Shown here piece after piece: positions 20,259 through 29,289 of a DNA stretch of 64,000 bases (position 1 is the first letter of the stretch; every line of letters starts with the position of its first letter). The notes under the pieces are model-generated. The model searched no databases, was not told the DNA's origin, and saw nothing but the letters and a program-made list of their open reading frames with translations. Origin of the DNA: Croceicoccus ponticola (GTDB taxonomy: Bacteria > Pseudomonadota > Alphaproteobacteria > Sphingomonadales > Sphingomonadaceae); assembly GCF_004004515.1 (NCBI RefSeq), contig NZ_RXOL01000003.1, forward strand, positions 1 to 64,000, written 5' to 3'. The position numbers and the translations under genes were made by a program.

Positions 20259-21278
20259 CTAGGCCGCGACACTTTCCATGCGGACGCAGTGCCCTTCCTC
20301 CTGCGGGCAGATCGCATAAGTCGCACCGGCTTGGCAGGCAAAAGCCTGCATCAAACCCGCGCCCATCCCGTTGGTGGACTTCCCGCCTGCGACATTGGTG
20401 CCGTCGCCCAAACCTATGCCGTTATCCCGAACGGAGACCGACCAGTCCGCATCGCCACGTGCGAACGCGACCTCGACCCGGCCGACGCGCCCTTCGGGAA
20501 AGGCGTATTTGGCGCAGTTGGTCAGCGCCTCGTTCACGAAAAGGCCGATTGCCACCGCAACCTGCCGCGGCAGGATGCAGGGTTCGACGTGACAAGTGAC
20601 CTGCACCCCATCGTCGAACGCACCGTCGTGCATATGACCGACGACTTCGTGCAGATAGTTTTCCATCTCGACACTCGCGCCCTCGCCCTGACTGTCGACC
20701 AGATTGGCATAGGCGCGGGCAAACGTATGAACCCGGCCCGTCGCCTGCTCGATCGCATCGGCCACCGCCGCATCGGACGTGCGCCGTTTCTGTAGTTCCA
20801 GCAGGCTGGCGACGAGCGCGAAGTTATTCTTCGTACGATGCTCAAGCTCGGCCAGCAGCATGCCGCGCCGCTCGATTTCGGCATCGCGAGCGATGGCCGC
20901 GCCCTTTACCGCACGGCGGAACGCTTCGGCAAAAACCGCAACGACGGCGACCGAAATGAGGTTGATGGCGACGCGCGATGCATCGTTCGGCACCTCGAAT
21001 TCGAAGCTGCCAACGGTGGGCAGGACATACCACCATGCCCAGAAGAAACTGATCAGATACGCGACCAACCCGCCGCGCCAGTGCCCGAACAAGGTGGCGA
21101 TCAGCACCGTGGGATAGACGAGCGCGAAGGGGCCCGACGACGGTGCGATGACATCGACGAGGCTGCGCAACCCAATCATGGTCAGGGCGCACACCAGCCC
21201 GAAAAGCGCTTCGGCGGCCAGCCGAACGGCAGGCGAGCGAAAACGCGAACTTACGTCGTAACTGGCAAGACGATGCAT
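20259..21278 (-). CDS. Membrane sensor histidine kinase, HisKA_2 family with DUF4118-like domain
   Basis: 339 residues. Four membrane segments in the N-terminal 115 residues (for example LFGLVCALTMIGL and LVAYLISFFWAWWYV) resemble DUF4118. The phospho-acceptor box is LEHRTKNNFAL with His147, typical of the HWE/HisKA_2 group common in alphaproteobacteria. The ATPase domain has FVNEALTNCAKYAF (N box), VRDNGIGLG and GMGAGLMQAF. The signal sensed is unknown. No response regulator or sigma/anti-sigma gene is adjacent, so it is an orphan kinase here. Confidence 0.9.
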   Translation of the reverse strand: MHRLASYDVSSRFRSPAVRLAAEALFGLVCALTMIGLRSLVDVIAPSSGPFALVYPTVLIATLFGHWRGGLVAYLISFFWAWWYVLPTVGSFEFEVPNDASRVAINLISVAVVAVFAEAFRRAVKGAAIARDAEIERRGMLLAELEHRTKNNFALVASLLELQKRRTSDAAVADAIEQATGRVHTFARAYANLVDSQGEGASVEMENYLHEVVGHMHDGAFDDGVQVTCHVEPCILPRQVAVAIGLFVNEALTNCAKYAFPEGRVGRVEVAFARGDADWSVSVRDNGIGLGDGTNVAGGKSTNGMGAGLMQAFACQAGATYAICPQEEGHCVRMESVAA

Positions 21279-21403
21279 TGCGACCCTCGCATCGAAGCTT
21301 TGGGGTCGCCCCCCGGGATAGCCGCACGATATGCGAAGACGGCCAATCCCGGGATTATAGACTAAACATCAGTATCAGGACAAGAATTTCTCGGAACGGG
21401 CGC

Positions 21404-23506
21404 TCATGCCCCGGCGGCGTTGCGTTCCTTCTTCACCCGGCGCCATGCATGAAGCAGCGGTTCGGTATATCCCGACGGCTGCTCCAGACCCTTGAACACA
21501 AGATCTTTGGCCGCCTGGAACGCGCAGCCGTCCTCGTTCCCGACAAGCGGTTCGTAGGCGGGATCGCCCGCGTTCTGCGCATCGACCTTGGCGGCCATGC
21601 GGCGCATCGCGTCCATCACCTGGTCTTCGGTGACGACACCGTGCAGCAGCCAGTTGGCCATGTGCTGGCTGGAAATGCGCAAGGTCGCGCGGTCTTCCAT
21701 CAGCCCGACGTCGTTGATGTCCGGCACCTTGGAACAGCCGACACCCTGATCGATCCAGCGTACGACATAGCCCAGCAGCCCTTGCGCATTGTTGTCGAGC
21801 TCCTCGCGCAGTTCTTCTTCCGACCAGTTGACGCCATCGGCCAGGGGCACGGTCAGCAGTCGGTCGAGCGAGGGTACGCCCTGTGCGGCGATCGCGTCAC
21901 GCAGGGCGAACACGTCGACCTGATGATAGTGCAGCGCGTGCAGCGTCGCGGCAGTCGGGGACGGAACCCAAGCGGTGTTCGCCCCTGTCATCGGATGGCC
22001 GATCTTTTCGACCAGCATTTGCCCCATGCGATCGGGCGCGGCCCACATGCCCTTGCCGATCTGCGCCTTCCCCGACAGTCCGTGCTTCAGCCCAATGGCG
22101 ACGTTGCGCTTTTCATACGCGTCGATCCAGTCGCTGCCCTTCATCGCGCCTTTGCGGATCATCGGCCCGGCCTGCATCGAGGTGTGCATCTCGTCGCCGG
22201 TGCGATCAAGGAAGCCGGTGTTGATGAACACGATGCGGTCCTTCACCGCATGAATGCAGGCAGCGAGATTCGCGGAAGTGCGGCGTTCTTCGTCCATCAC
22301 GCCAACTTTGATCGTGTGGCGTGCAAGGGCGAGCAGGTCTTCGACCGCGTCGAACAGGTCGTTGGTGAACGCGCATTCTTCGGGTCCATGCATCTTGGGC
22401 TTCACGATGTAGATCGATCCGGTGCGGCTGTTGCGGAACTTGCCCAGCCCTTCGAGATCGTGGCACGAGCAGGCGCTGGTGATCACCGCGTCCATGATGC
22501 CTTCGGGAATCTCGCTGCCGTCTGGCAGCAGGATCGCCGGGTTGGTCATCAGGTGGCCGACATTGCGCACGAACAGCAGGCTGCGGCCCGGCAGGTCGAA
22601 CGTCTTGCCATCCGGCAGCGCATAAGTGCGATCCGGCTCCAGGGCGCGGGTCAGCGTCTGGCCGCCCTTCTGGAATTCCGCCGTCAGCGTCCCGCGCATC
22701 AGGCCCAGCCAGTTGGCATAGGCTTCGCGCTTGTCCTCGGCATCCACGGCCGCGATCGAATCTTCCATGTCGACGATGGATGTCAGTGCCGATTCCAGCA
22801 CGATGTCCGAAATGCCCAGCGGATCGGTGGCGCCAACGGGATGATTGCGGTCAACATGGATTTCGATGTGCAGGCCGTTGTGCTTGAACATCACGCCTTC
22901 GGCCCCGCCGGTCAGCGTGGCGAACGGGTGCGGGCAATCGCCACCGCTCAGCGCCGCTTCCCAGCCGGGCAGCGCATCATTCATGAACTTTCGCCCCGCC
23001 GCGACCACCGCCGCGCCGCGCGCCGGGTCGTACTCCTTGCCGGTTGCGGGCGGCGTATCCGGCAGCGCGTCGGTGCCGTAGAACGCATCGTAAAGGCTGC
23101 CCCAGCGGGCGTTGGCGGCATTGAGCACGAAGCGCGCGTTAAGGACGGGCACGACCAGCTGCGGCCCGGCCATCGTCGCGATTTCCGCATCGACGTTTTG
23201 AGTGCCGATTTCAAAATCGCCCGGTTCGGGGACGAGGTACCCGATCTCGGTCAGGAAAGCCTTGTATTCGGCCATTTCGACCGGCTTGCCGGCACGATCC
23301 TGATGCCACGCGTCGATCTTCGACTGCAGCTCATCGCGCTTCGCCAGAAGCTGGCGATTGACCGGCGCGAACTTCGCCAGGAGGCCGGCAAAGCCCTGCC
23401 AGAACGCGCGGGCATCCATGCCCAGCGGCGCCAGGACATCGCTCTCCACGAACTGCGCCAACGCAGTCTCGACCAGGAGCCCTGCTTTTTCAACGCGATC
23501 AACCAT
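21404..23506 (-). CDS. glcB: Malate synthase G
   Basis: Condenses glyoxylate with acetyl-CoA to malate; used on acetate or fatty acids. 700 residues, the length of the monomeric G form. Landmarks: [20 protein letters not shown] in the N-domain, [36 protein letters not shown], and later [19 protein letters not shown] and [14 protein letters not shown]. No isocitrate lyase gene is in the window. A 7-7-7 inverted repeat stands 50 bases upstream of the start and may bind a regulator. Confidence 0.97.
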   Translation of the reverse strand: MVDRVEKAGLLVETALAQFVESDVLAPLGMDARAFWQGFAGLLAKFAPVNRQLLAKRDELQSKIDAWHQDRAGKPVEMAEYKAFLTEIGYLVPEPGDFEIGTQNVDAEIATMAGPQLVVPVLNARFVLNAANARWGSLYDAFYGTDALPDTPPATGKEYDPARGAAVVAAGRKFMNDALPGWEAALSGGDCPHPFATLTGGAEGVMFKHNGLHIEIHVDRNHPVGATDPLGISDIVLESALTSIVDMEDSIAAVDAEDKREAYANWLGLMRGTLTAEFQKGGQTLTRALEPDRTYALPDGKTFDLPGRSLLFVRNVGHLMTNPAILLPDGSEIPEGIMDAVITSACSCHDLEGLGKFRNSRTGSIYIVKPKMHGPEECAFTNDLFDAVEDLLALARHTIKVGVMDEERRTSANLAACIHAVKDRIVFINTGFLDRTGDEMHTSMQAGPMIRKGAMKGSDWIDAYEKRNVAIGLKHGLSGKAQIGKGMWAAPDRMGQMLVEKIGHPMTGANTAWVPSPTAATLHALHYHQVDVFALRDAIAAQGVPSLDRLLTVPLADGVNWSEEELREELDNNAQGLLGYVVRWIDQGVGCSKVPDINDVGLMEDRATLRISSQHMANWLLHGVVTEDQVMDAMRRMAAKVDAQNAGDPAYEPLVGNEDGCAFQAAKDLVFKGLEQPSGYTEPLLHAWRRVKKERNAAGA

Positions 23507-23555
23507 AAACCTGCCTGCCTTTTGTTCGAATTGAAATCACGACCCTTCGCACGCG

Positions 23556-23576
23556 CGGATCGCAAAAATCGATCCG
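23556..23576. promoter_or_regulatory. Perfect inverted repeat upstream of glcB, operator-like
   Basis: CGGATCG and CGATCCG are separated by a seven-base A-rich spacer. It lies in the 224-base divergent region between glcB and the M20 hydrolase gene, nearer to glcB. Dyads of this size are common operators; the binding protein is unknown. Confidence 0.4.
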
Positions 23577-23730
23577 AACGCTCGTCGGGGAGGGAGGATG
23601 TAGATTCGCCGGGCCGGCTCATGCCAAGCACGGCGGACGCTGGCAAGCACTACCATCGGACGGGCCGGCGCGTTAGGGTCAGCACGCGGTGTTGGCAAAA
23701 CCTGTCCACGACCGCTAGGGATCGTTGCCG

Positions 23731-24972
23731 ATGAAACCTGATGCAACCGACGTGATCGAATTGACACCCGAAACCCGCGCGATGCTCGATCGCGTGGATG
23801 CGTCGGCAATGCTGCGGCGGACGCTGGAGTGGAGCGCGATCCAGACCGGCACCGGCAACCTGGCGGGCCTCGGCATTCAGACGCAGGCGCTGGCCGACGC
23901 TTTTTCGGCCCTGCCCGGCGAGGTGCGGCTGGAGGCTGCCGCGCCGGTGTCCGCCATTGATGCCGACGGGCGCGAGGTCGCGATCGAACGCGGGCGCAAC
24001 GTGGTGCTTTCCGTCAGGCCGACATCGGAGCGACGCATCCTCTTGACCGGACACATGGACACGGTCTTTCCCGCCGACACGAGCTTTGTTGAGACGACCG
24101 AGCCTGAGCCCGGCGTGCTGAATGGCCCCGGCCTTGCCGATATGAAGGGCGGTCTTTCCGTGATCCTTGAGGCGCTGACCATGTTCGAAGGCTGCGACGC
24201 GGCACAAGCCATCGGCTACGACGTCATGATCAATTCGGACGAGGAAACCGGCAGCGCGGGCAGCGCCGCGCTGATCGAACGGCTGGCTCGCGGCAAGCTG
24301 GCGGCGCTTACCTACGAACCGTCTACCGAATCCGACGGCACGTTCGCCGGCGCGCGCGGCGGTTCGGGCAATTACAGCGTGATCGTCACCGGCCGGTCTG
24401 CCCACGCCGGGCGCAACCCTCAGGACGGACGTAATGCCATCGTCGCCGCCGCCGACATCGCGGTGCGGCTGGCGGCGCTGGCCCATGCGGATCTTCCGAT
24501 CAACCCGGCCCGGATCGAAGGCGGCGCTGCCAACAACGTCGTGCCCGACCACGCGGTGCTGCGCTTCAATATCCGGCCCCGAACCACGGCAGCGGCGGAA
24601 CGGTTCGTCGTCACGCTGCGCCGAATGCTCGACGAAGTCGCCATCGCGCGCGATGTCGGCGTGCACCTGCATGGCGGCATCTCGCGTCCGCCCAAGCCGG
24701 TCGACCAACGCGCGGCCCGCCTGTTCGAAACAGTCCGCGAATGCAGCGAACGACTTGGCCTGCATTACGCGCGCAAGGATTCGGGCGGCGTATGCGACGG
24801 AAACAATATCGCCGCCTGCGGCATCCCCGTGGTTGACACCATGGGCGTGCGCGGCGGGTCCATCCATTCGCATCAGGAGTTCATGATCGTGGACTCGCTG
24901 GCCGAACGCGCGCAACTCTCCGCTCTCGTGCTGCATCGCCTTGCGACCGGCGCGCTCGACAAGGGACGCTGA
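23731..24972 (+). CDS. M20 family metallohydrolase at the head of the ast run
   Basis: 413 residues from ATG 23731. The M20 di-metal motifs are intact: LLTGHMDTVFPAD, GPGLADMKGGLSV, INSDEETGSAGS and a late VDTMGVRGGSIHSHQEF. The dimerisation lid carries SAHAGRNPQDGRNAI. It resembles glutamate carboxypeptidase-type hydrolases. It ends eight bases before astA, so it is probably cotranscribed with astA and astB. Removal of the succinyl group from N-succinylglutamate is a plausible role because no astE is present here; this is inference. Other acyl-amino acid or peptide substrates remain possible. Confidence 0.88.
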   Translation: MKPDATDVIELTPETRAMLDRVDASAMLRRTLEWSAIQTGTGNLAGLGIQTQALADAFSALPGEVRLEAAAPVSAIDADGREVAIERGRNVVLSVRPTSERRILLTGHMDTVFPADTSFVETTEPEPGVLNGPGLADMKGGLSVILEALTMFEGCDAAQAIGYDVMINSDEETGSAGSAALIERLARGKLAALTYEPSTESDGTFAGARGGSGNYSVIVTGRSAHAGRNPQDGRNAIVAAADIAVRLAALAHADLPINPARIEGGAANNVVPDHAVLRFNIRPRTTAAAERFVVTLRRMLDEVAIARDVGVHLHGGISRPPKPVDQRAARLFETVRECSERLGLHYARKDSGGVCDGNNIAACGIPVVDTMGVRGGSIHSHQEFMIVDSLAERAQLSALVLHRLATGALDKGR

Positions 24973-24980
24973 TCCAGCAC

Positions 24981-25997
24981 ATGACTTACGTAATACGCCC
25001 GGCCCGCGCCGACGACTTGGAAGCGATGTACGAAATGGCCAAGCTGACGGGAGGCGGCTTTACCAACCTGCCTGCCAACCGTCCGGCGCTGTCGGCTAAA
25101 TTGCAGCGAACAGAGGACGCACTTGCCCGCGACGAAGACAGCGTGGGCGACGACCTGTTCGTGATGATGCTGGAAGATGTCGAGACCGGCGCAATCCGCG
25201 GCACGTGCCAGATTTTTAGCCAGATCGGCAGATCGTGGCCGTTCTATTCGTACCGGATCACCAGCCACACTGCATACTCGCGCGAGCTGGACCGAACGTT
25301 TCGCAACCGGTCGTTGCAGTTGGTCACCGATCTTGAAGGATCGAGCGAGGTGGGTGGGCTGTTCCTGCATCCGTCGGCCCGCGCCGGTGGTCTTGGCATG
25401 TTGCTGGCGCGCAGCCGGTACATGTTCATCGCGATGCACCGCGCACGCTTTTCCGACCGCATCCTTGCCGAACTGCGGGGCATCGTCGATGCAAACGGCA
25501 ATTCGCCGTTCTGGGACGGTGTCGCCGGGCGATTTTTCGGCATGAATTTCCGCGAGGCAGATGATTTCAACGCGCTGAACGGCAACCAGTTCATCGCCGA
25601 CCTGATGCCCAAGCAACCGGTCTATGTCGCAATGATCAGTGACGAAGCGCGCAGCGCCATCGGCGTGCCCCACAAGACCGGCCGCCCTGCGATGCGCATG
25701 CTGGAGGAAGAAGGGTTTGCTTGGGAAAACTACATCGACATCTTCGACGGCGGACCGACGATGACCGCGCGGACCGACAATGTCCGCACCATCTCCTCTG
25801 CCGCACAGGCGATCGTTGCCCCCGACGCCGCCGACCATGGCATGAAGGCGCTCGTCGCGCGGGGACGACTGGCGGACTTCCGTTGCACGATGGGTGATGT
25901 CGAAGTCCGCGCCGACGGCACGCTGGCAATCGACCAAGCGGCGGGCGACGCGCTGCATGCACAGCCTGGCGATACCGTAAGCTGGGCAGCGCGCTGA
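24981..25997 (+). CDS. astA: Arginine N-succinyltransferase
   Basis: First step of the AST pathway: succinyl-CoA plus arginine to N2-succinylarginine. A GNAT-type fold of 338 residues starting YVIRPARADDLEAMYEMA. Landmarks include GGGFTNLPANR, the family stretch SSEVGGLFLHPSARAGGLG, and FGMNFREADDF. Its stop overlaps the astB start by one base (TGATG), implying coupling. Confidence 0.95.
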   Translation: MTYVIRPARADDLEAMYEMAKLTGGGFTNLPANRPALSAKLQRTEDALARDEDSVGDDLFVMMLEDVETGAIRGTCQIFSQIGRSWPFYSYRITSHTAYSRELDRTFRNRSLQLVTDLEGSSEVGGLFLHPSARAGGLGMLLARSRYMFIAMHRARFSDRILAELRGIVDANGNSPFWDGVAGRFFGMNFREADDFNALNGNQFIADLMPKQPVYVAMISDEARSAIGVPHKTGRPAMRMLEEEGFAWENYIDIFDGGPTMTARTDNVRTISSAAQAIVAPDAADHGMKALVARGRLADFRCTMGDVEVRADGTLAIDQAAGDALHAQPGDTVSWAAR

Positions 25998-27259
25998 TGG
26001 GCGGGAACGAAAACCTCGTCGAAATCAATTTCGACGGCATCGTTGGGCCGAGCCACAATTACTCCGGCCTCAGCCTCGGCAACCTGGCCGCGACGAAAAG
26101 CGCGGGGAAAATCGCTTATCCCCGGGCCGCCGCGCTGCAGGGTCTCGCCAAGATGCGGCACAACATGGCGCTGGGGCTGACGCAGGGGTTCCTGCTGCCC
26201 CTGCCCCGCCCCAACACGCAGTTCCTGTCCGACATGTCTGTCGACGTTGACGCAGACCCCGCGCTTACCGCCATGGCATGGTCGGCCAGTTCGATGTGGA
26301 CCGCCAACGCCGCGACCGTCAGCCCCGCGCCCGATACGGCCGATGGTCGGTGCCATCTTTCGGTTGCGAACCTCGTCACGATGCCGCACCGTTCCATCGA
26401 ATGGGCCGATACGCTGGCGCAGCTGCGCGTGGCCTTTGCCGACGAACGTCACTTTGCGGTGCACGGCCCGGTGCCAGCGACCTTTGGCGACGAAGGCGCG
26501 GCCAACCACATGCGGATGGGTCAGGCGCATGGCGAACCCTGTGTCGAGATCTTCGTCTATGGCAGGCCCGGCGGCCGGTTCCCCGCGCGCCAGCACGAAC
26601 AGGCGAGCCGCGCCATCGCGCGCCGCCACGGGCTTGGGCCCGAGCGCAGCTTGTTCATCGAACAGTCCTCTACCGCGATCGAGGCCGGCGCATTTCACAA
26701 CGATGTCGTTGCCGTCGCCAACGAAAACGTGCTGTTTTGCCACGAACAGGCCTTTGCCGACCGGGATGCAGCCTACGCCGCGATCCGCGATGCCGTGCCC
26801 GGGGCGGAAATCGTCGAAGTACCCGCCAGCGCCGTCAGCCTTGAGGAAGCGATCTCCAGCTACCTGTTCAATGCGCAGCTGCTCACCCTGCCCGATGGCT
26901 CCATGGGTCTGGTAGTCCCCGGCGAATGCGTCGAAAGCCCTTCCGTCAGCGGCTGGTTGGATCGGATGCAAAGCGGCAATGGCCCGATCCGTCGGGTGCT
27001 GCCCGTCGACGTGCGCCAATCGATGGCCAACGGCGGCGGCCCGGCCTGTCTGCGTCTGCGCGTGGTGGCCGATCCGGCGACGGTCGATTCGCGTTTCCTG
27101 CTCGACGCCGAAAAGCTCGATTCGATTGCGACAATCGTGGAAGAATATTGGCCCGAGACCATCGATCCTACGCTAATCGGCAGCTTCGAACTTAGCGAAC
27201 AGGTGGAGAAAGCACGAATTTTTCTTCTGCAATCCCTGAACCTTAACGAATTAGGTTAA
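25997..27259 (+). CDS. astB: N-succinylarginine dihydrolase
   Basis: Second AST step: removes two ammonia from succinylarginine to give succinylornithine. 420 residues, pentein fold. Landmarks: INFDGIVGPSHNYSGLSLGN at the start, SSMWTANAATVSPAPDT, VHGPVPATFGDEGAANHMR, EQSSTAIEAGAFHNDVVAVA, and NGGGPACLRLRVV with the likely catalytic Cys. No astC, astD or astE follows in the window; the next genes are unrelated small ones. Confidence 0.95.
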   Translation: MGGNENLVEINFDGIVGPSHNYSGLSLGNLAATKSAGKIAYPRAAALQGLAKMRHNMALGLTQGFLLPLPRPNTQFLSDMSVDVDADPALTAMAWSASSMWTANAATVSPAPDTADGRCHLSVANLVTMPHRSIEWADTLAQLRVAFADERHFAVHGPVPATFGDEGAANHMRMGQAHGEPCVEIFVYGRPGGRFPARQHEQASRAIARRHGLGPERSLFIEQSSTAIEAGAFHNDVVAVANENVLFCHEQAFADRDAAYAAIRDAVPGAEIVEVPASAVSLEEAISSYLFNAQLLTLPDGSMGLVVPGECVESPSVSGWLDRMQSGNGPIRRVLPVDVRQSMANGGGPACLRLRVVADPATVDSRFLLDAEKLDSIATIVEEYWPETIDPTLIGSFELSEQVEKARIFLLQSLNLNELG

Positions 27260-27353
27260 CGCTTTTGCTTCGGAACTTACTAGCGGTTACTGTTTTCTTA
27301 ACGTGAAGGCTCGGCAGTCGGGTCGATCGGACGCAGAAGAAGGTAACCGCCGC

Positions 27354-27614
27354 GTGTTCCTCGCCAAGTGCAAGAAGCTGGGACGCTTGTTTGTCATCAA
27401 GACGCGCCTCGAAGTGTTCATGGTGATTTACGCACTCGCACTTGGTGCAATCGAACGGGGCACGACCTATCTCGGCCAATATCCCGGCATTGGCGGAAAA
27501 CTGCTGTTCCTTGCCTGCACCGGTTCCGTGTTCATGGCCGGGGCCAAGATGCTCGACTGCGTCCGCCACGAAAAAGGTTCTCCTCAGGACAAGGCAATGC
27601 CCGCCGAAACCTGA
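27354..27614 (+). CDS. Small membrane-associated protein of unknown function
   Basis: 86 residues if started at GTG 27354, which has AGAAGAAGG 10 bases upstream; an upstream GTG at 27303 would add 17 residues without a good site. Basic start (FLAKCKKLGRLFVIKTR), then a hydrophobic stretch FMVIYALALGAIERG, then GGKLLFLACTGSVFMAGAKM, so probably two membrane segments. I do not recognise a domain. The strong hairpin immediately downstream and sensible codon use support a real gene. Confidence 0.72.
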   Translation: MFLAKCKKLGRLFVIKTRLEVFMVIYALALGAIERGTTYLGQYPGIGGKLLFLACTGSVFMAGAKMLDCVRHEKGSPQDKAMPAET

Positions 27615-27644
27615 GATCGATCGAGAAGTCACTAGCAAAATCGT

Positions 27645-27676
27645 GGGGCGGTTCCTGGTGGAATCGCCCCCTTTTT
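27645..27676. terminator. Strong bidirectional Rho-independent terminator
   Basis: An 11-base stem (27645-27655 with 27660-27670, one G-T pair) and a TGGT loop is followed by CTTTTT. It separates two convergent small genes. A shorter T-stretch also follows on the minus strand. Confidence 0.9.
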
Positions 27677-27680
27677 ATGT

Positions 27681-27887
27681 TCACCCACCACCCAAAGCAT
27701 GTTCTTCGGCGGTGACGGGATCGCCCTTAGACGGGGCTTGCTGCCAAGCGCCGACGATCCAGACAGTTGAAAGAACGATGATCGCCAGCAGGATGCTGAA
27801 CAACAGGACATAGCGCATGATATGCGGCGTTTCGCCGCCACGCGCTTCGTCCGTCGGAATGTGCACTTCTTCGCCGATTCTCTCCAT
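27681..27887 (-). CDS. Small single-span membrane protein of unknown function
   Basis: 68 residues from ATG 27887, which has GGAG eight bases upstream (an in-frame ATG at 27905 is the alternative). MERIGEEVHIPTDEARGGE precedes one membrane helix (YVLLFSILLAIIVLSTVWIVG) and a short tail ending TAEEHALGGG. This architecture resembles small inner-membrane proteins kept in sphingomonads, but I cannot name it. Confidence 0.68.
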   Translation of the reverse strand: MERIGEEVHIPTDEARGGETPHIMRYVLLFSILLAIIVLSTVWIVGAWQQAPSKGDPVTAEEHALGGG

Positions 27888-28224
27888 CGCGTACGCTCCG
27901 CTCATACGCGGCCCGGCATAGCGGCGGGGCGAACCGGCCGTAGGGTTGCACGGATTCGCGCGAGTTTCGCGGAGCGGGCCGCTATCATTGGCTGCCGGTC
28001 ACGCATTCGCGAGGCAGCAACGGCACCATACCACGCGATGTCGAGTCGGAATAGAAAAGAGGGCGGCGCGGCAATATTCGCGCGCTTGCACGCAAACCTA
28101 AGGTGGAAGACTTCTGTTGCTGTCCGCCCGCCCATTATCTTTGGGGGGCTGGACCGTCCGAGTCGACTGCGCCATCAGCCTATCCATCGACGGTAAGGTG
28201 GGGGGACTTCTGTTGCTAGCCGCC
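27888..28224. other. Gap between small membrane protein gene and tmRNA, with repeats only
   Basis: About 340 bases with no convincing gene. Short open frames on either strand have poor codon use and no ribosome-binding site. Its right part holds two of the three CTTCTGTTGC motif copies described separately. Confidence 0.6.
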
Positions 28225-28253
28225 CCCCGAGGCCCCGGTATCCCTTCTGTTGC
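28099..28253. repeat. Three direct copies of CTTCTGTTGC downstream of tmRNA
   Basis: The 10-mer lies at 28111-28120, 28207-28216 and 28244-28253. The first two copies are embedded in longer matching blocks starting TAAGGTG (28099 and 28194) that continue into CCGCCC, differing by a few bases and one indel. In tmRNA sense each reads GCAACAGAAG. The middle copy is flanked by GGGGGG and CCCCCC, and the third by CCGG on both sides, so at least two would be shown in hairpin loops. The third copy may be part of the tmRNA coding piece. Confidence 0.75.
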
Positions 28254-28563
28254 CCGGTGGGTCCAACCGCGCTTTGGCTTTGTAAGATCAGGCCGTTAGG
28301 CCGTCAGATTACGCTGCGAGAGCGAGTGCTTCGTTATCGTTGGCACTTGTGGGTTTTTGAGCCTTAAACGGGTTACTCAGCCCGGGCAAAAACAGTGCCT
28401 TTCAACACACGTCGATCCTGGTTCGGCCCCATGATCCAACCCCACGGCCCCTCCGATAACAAGGGCTTGGCGGGGAAAACTGGTGGAGCCGCCGGGTACT
28501 GCCCCCGGGTCCGCTGTGCCTATTGCACACCGCAATTTATCGCCATATCCGGTCGAAACCGGC
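28225..28563 (-). ncRNA. ssrA: Circularly permuted two-piece tmRNA
   Basis: Rescues stalled ribosomes and tags the nascent chain. In transcript order the acceptor piece comes first and ends in TCCACCA, with the CCA complement at 28481-28483. A processed spacer of about 50 bases follows, and then the coding piece starts at 28430 with GGGGCCGAACCAGGATCGAC. The two pieces form a seven-pair acceptor stem with a G-U at the third pair, the alanyl-tRNA synthetase identity element. The tag ORF is 28309-28344 and reads ANDNEALALAA then TAA. The 5' end (about 28563) follows a good promoter. The 3' end is uncertain and set only approximately at 28225. Confidence 0.9.
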
Positions 28564-28569
28564 ACGCCC

Positions 28570-28597
28570 TATATAGCGACCCTTGGCTTAATGTGAA
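28570..28597 (-). promoter_or_regulatory. Promoter of tmRNA
   Basis: On the minus strand, TTCACA (28592-28597) and TATATA (28570-28575) are 16 bases apart, just before the acceptor piece. This is a near-consensus housekeeping promoter, as expected for an abundant RNA. It lies 31 bases past the end of mscL. Confidence 0.75.
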
Positions 28598-28628
28598 GTG
28601 ACCAATGGCCGATTTTGAGCGAAGGCGA

Positions 28629-29090
28629 TCACGGCCGCTTCTTCAGTTCGGTCAGGATTTCCTTCAGCGTGTCGAGATGCGGATCGGTTGGCACCGACGG
28701 CGTATCGGCCGTCGCCTCGGCAGCCTTCTTCTCCTCCTCCATCGCGTCAATCATCCGGTTGACGCCACGGACCAGCAGGAACAGGGCAAAGGCGATGATG
28801 AGGAAATTCAGCATCTGCGTAATCAGATCGCCATATCCGATCATCGGCACGCCCGCTTCCTTCAGCGCGGCATAGTTGTCGAGCGCGCCGTCGTACCCTG
28901 CTGGCACGGAGCCCAGCATGATGAACTTGTTCGAAAAGTCGACCGAACCGAACACCGCGCCGATCAGCGGCATGATGATGCTTTCGGTAAGCGATGTCGT
29001 GATCTTGCCGAATGCCGCGCCGATGATGACGCCGACAGCCAGGTCGAGGACATTTCCCCGCGCGATGAATTTTCTGAACTCGCCGAACAT
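28629..29090 (-). CDS. mscL: Large-conductance mechanosensitive channel
   Basis: Releases solutes during hypoosmotic shock. 153 residues: an N-terminal amphipathic helix (MFGEFRKFIARGNVLDLAVG), first membrane helix VGVIIGAAFGKITTSL, a periplasmic loop, second helix FLIIAFALFLLVRGVNR, and a charged cytoplasmic bundle ending LTELKKRP. Standard length and order. Confidence 0.97.
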   Translation of the reverse strand: MFGEFRKFIARGNVLDLAVGVIIGAAFGKITTSLTESIIMPLIGAVFGSVDFSNKFIMLGSVPAGYDGALDNYAALKEAGVPMIGYGDLITQMLNFLIIAFALFLLVRGVNRMIDAMEEEKKAAEATADTPSVPTDPHLDTLKEILTELKKRP

Positions 29091-29194
29091 GTGCTTGCCC
29101 CTTCAACGCTTGCGATCCCTCGCCGCCATCCTGCCCATGGATCTTCGTCAGGCAAGCCTTGGTTCATGACTATCCCCGAAACGTCCGCTTCCTG

Positions 29195-29222
29195 TTGCAG
29201 CGTTTCGAAAGCGCCTTATACT
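29195..29222 (+). promoter_or_regulatory. Promoter of the lemA run
   Basis: TTGCAG (29195-29200) and TATACT (29217-29222) with a 16-base spacer, 67 bases before the lemA start. Confidence 0.6.
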
Positions 29223-29289
29223 GCTAATACACCGTCGGCATCGCCAGACGCCTTTGCCGCGGGCCTGAATTCAAGAGGATACTGATCGC

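Noticed and set aside
21278-23734. Open plus-strand frame of over 800 codons
   Set aside because: It is antisense to glcB, rich in Arg/His/Gln without any recognisable domain; a typical GC-rich shadow frame.
27902-28135. Possible 77-codon gene on the minus strand after tmRNA
   Set aside because: Poor codon use, no ribosome-binding site, and it overlaps the repeated motif blocks.
28099-28253. CRISPR array
   Set aside because: Three 10-base copies with irregular spacing (96 and 37 bases) and differing contexts are not a CRISPR pattern, and no cas gene is present.
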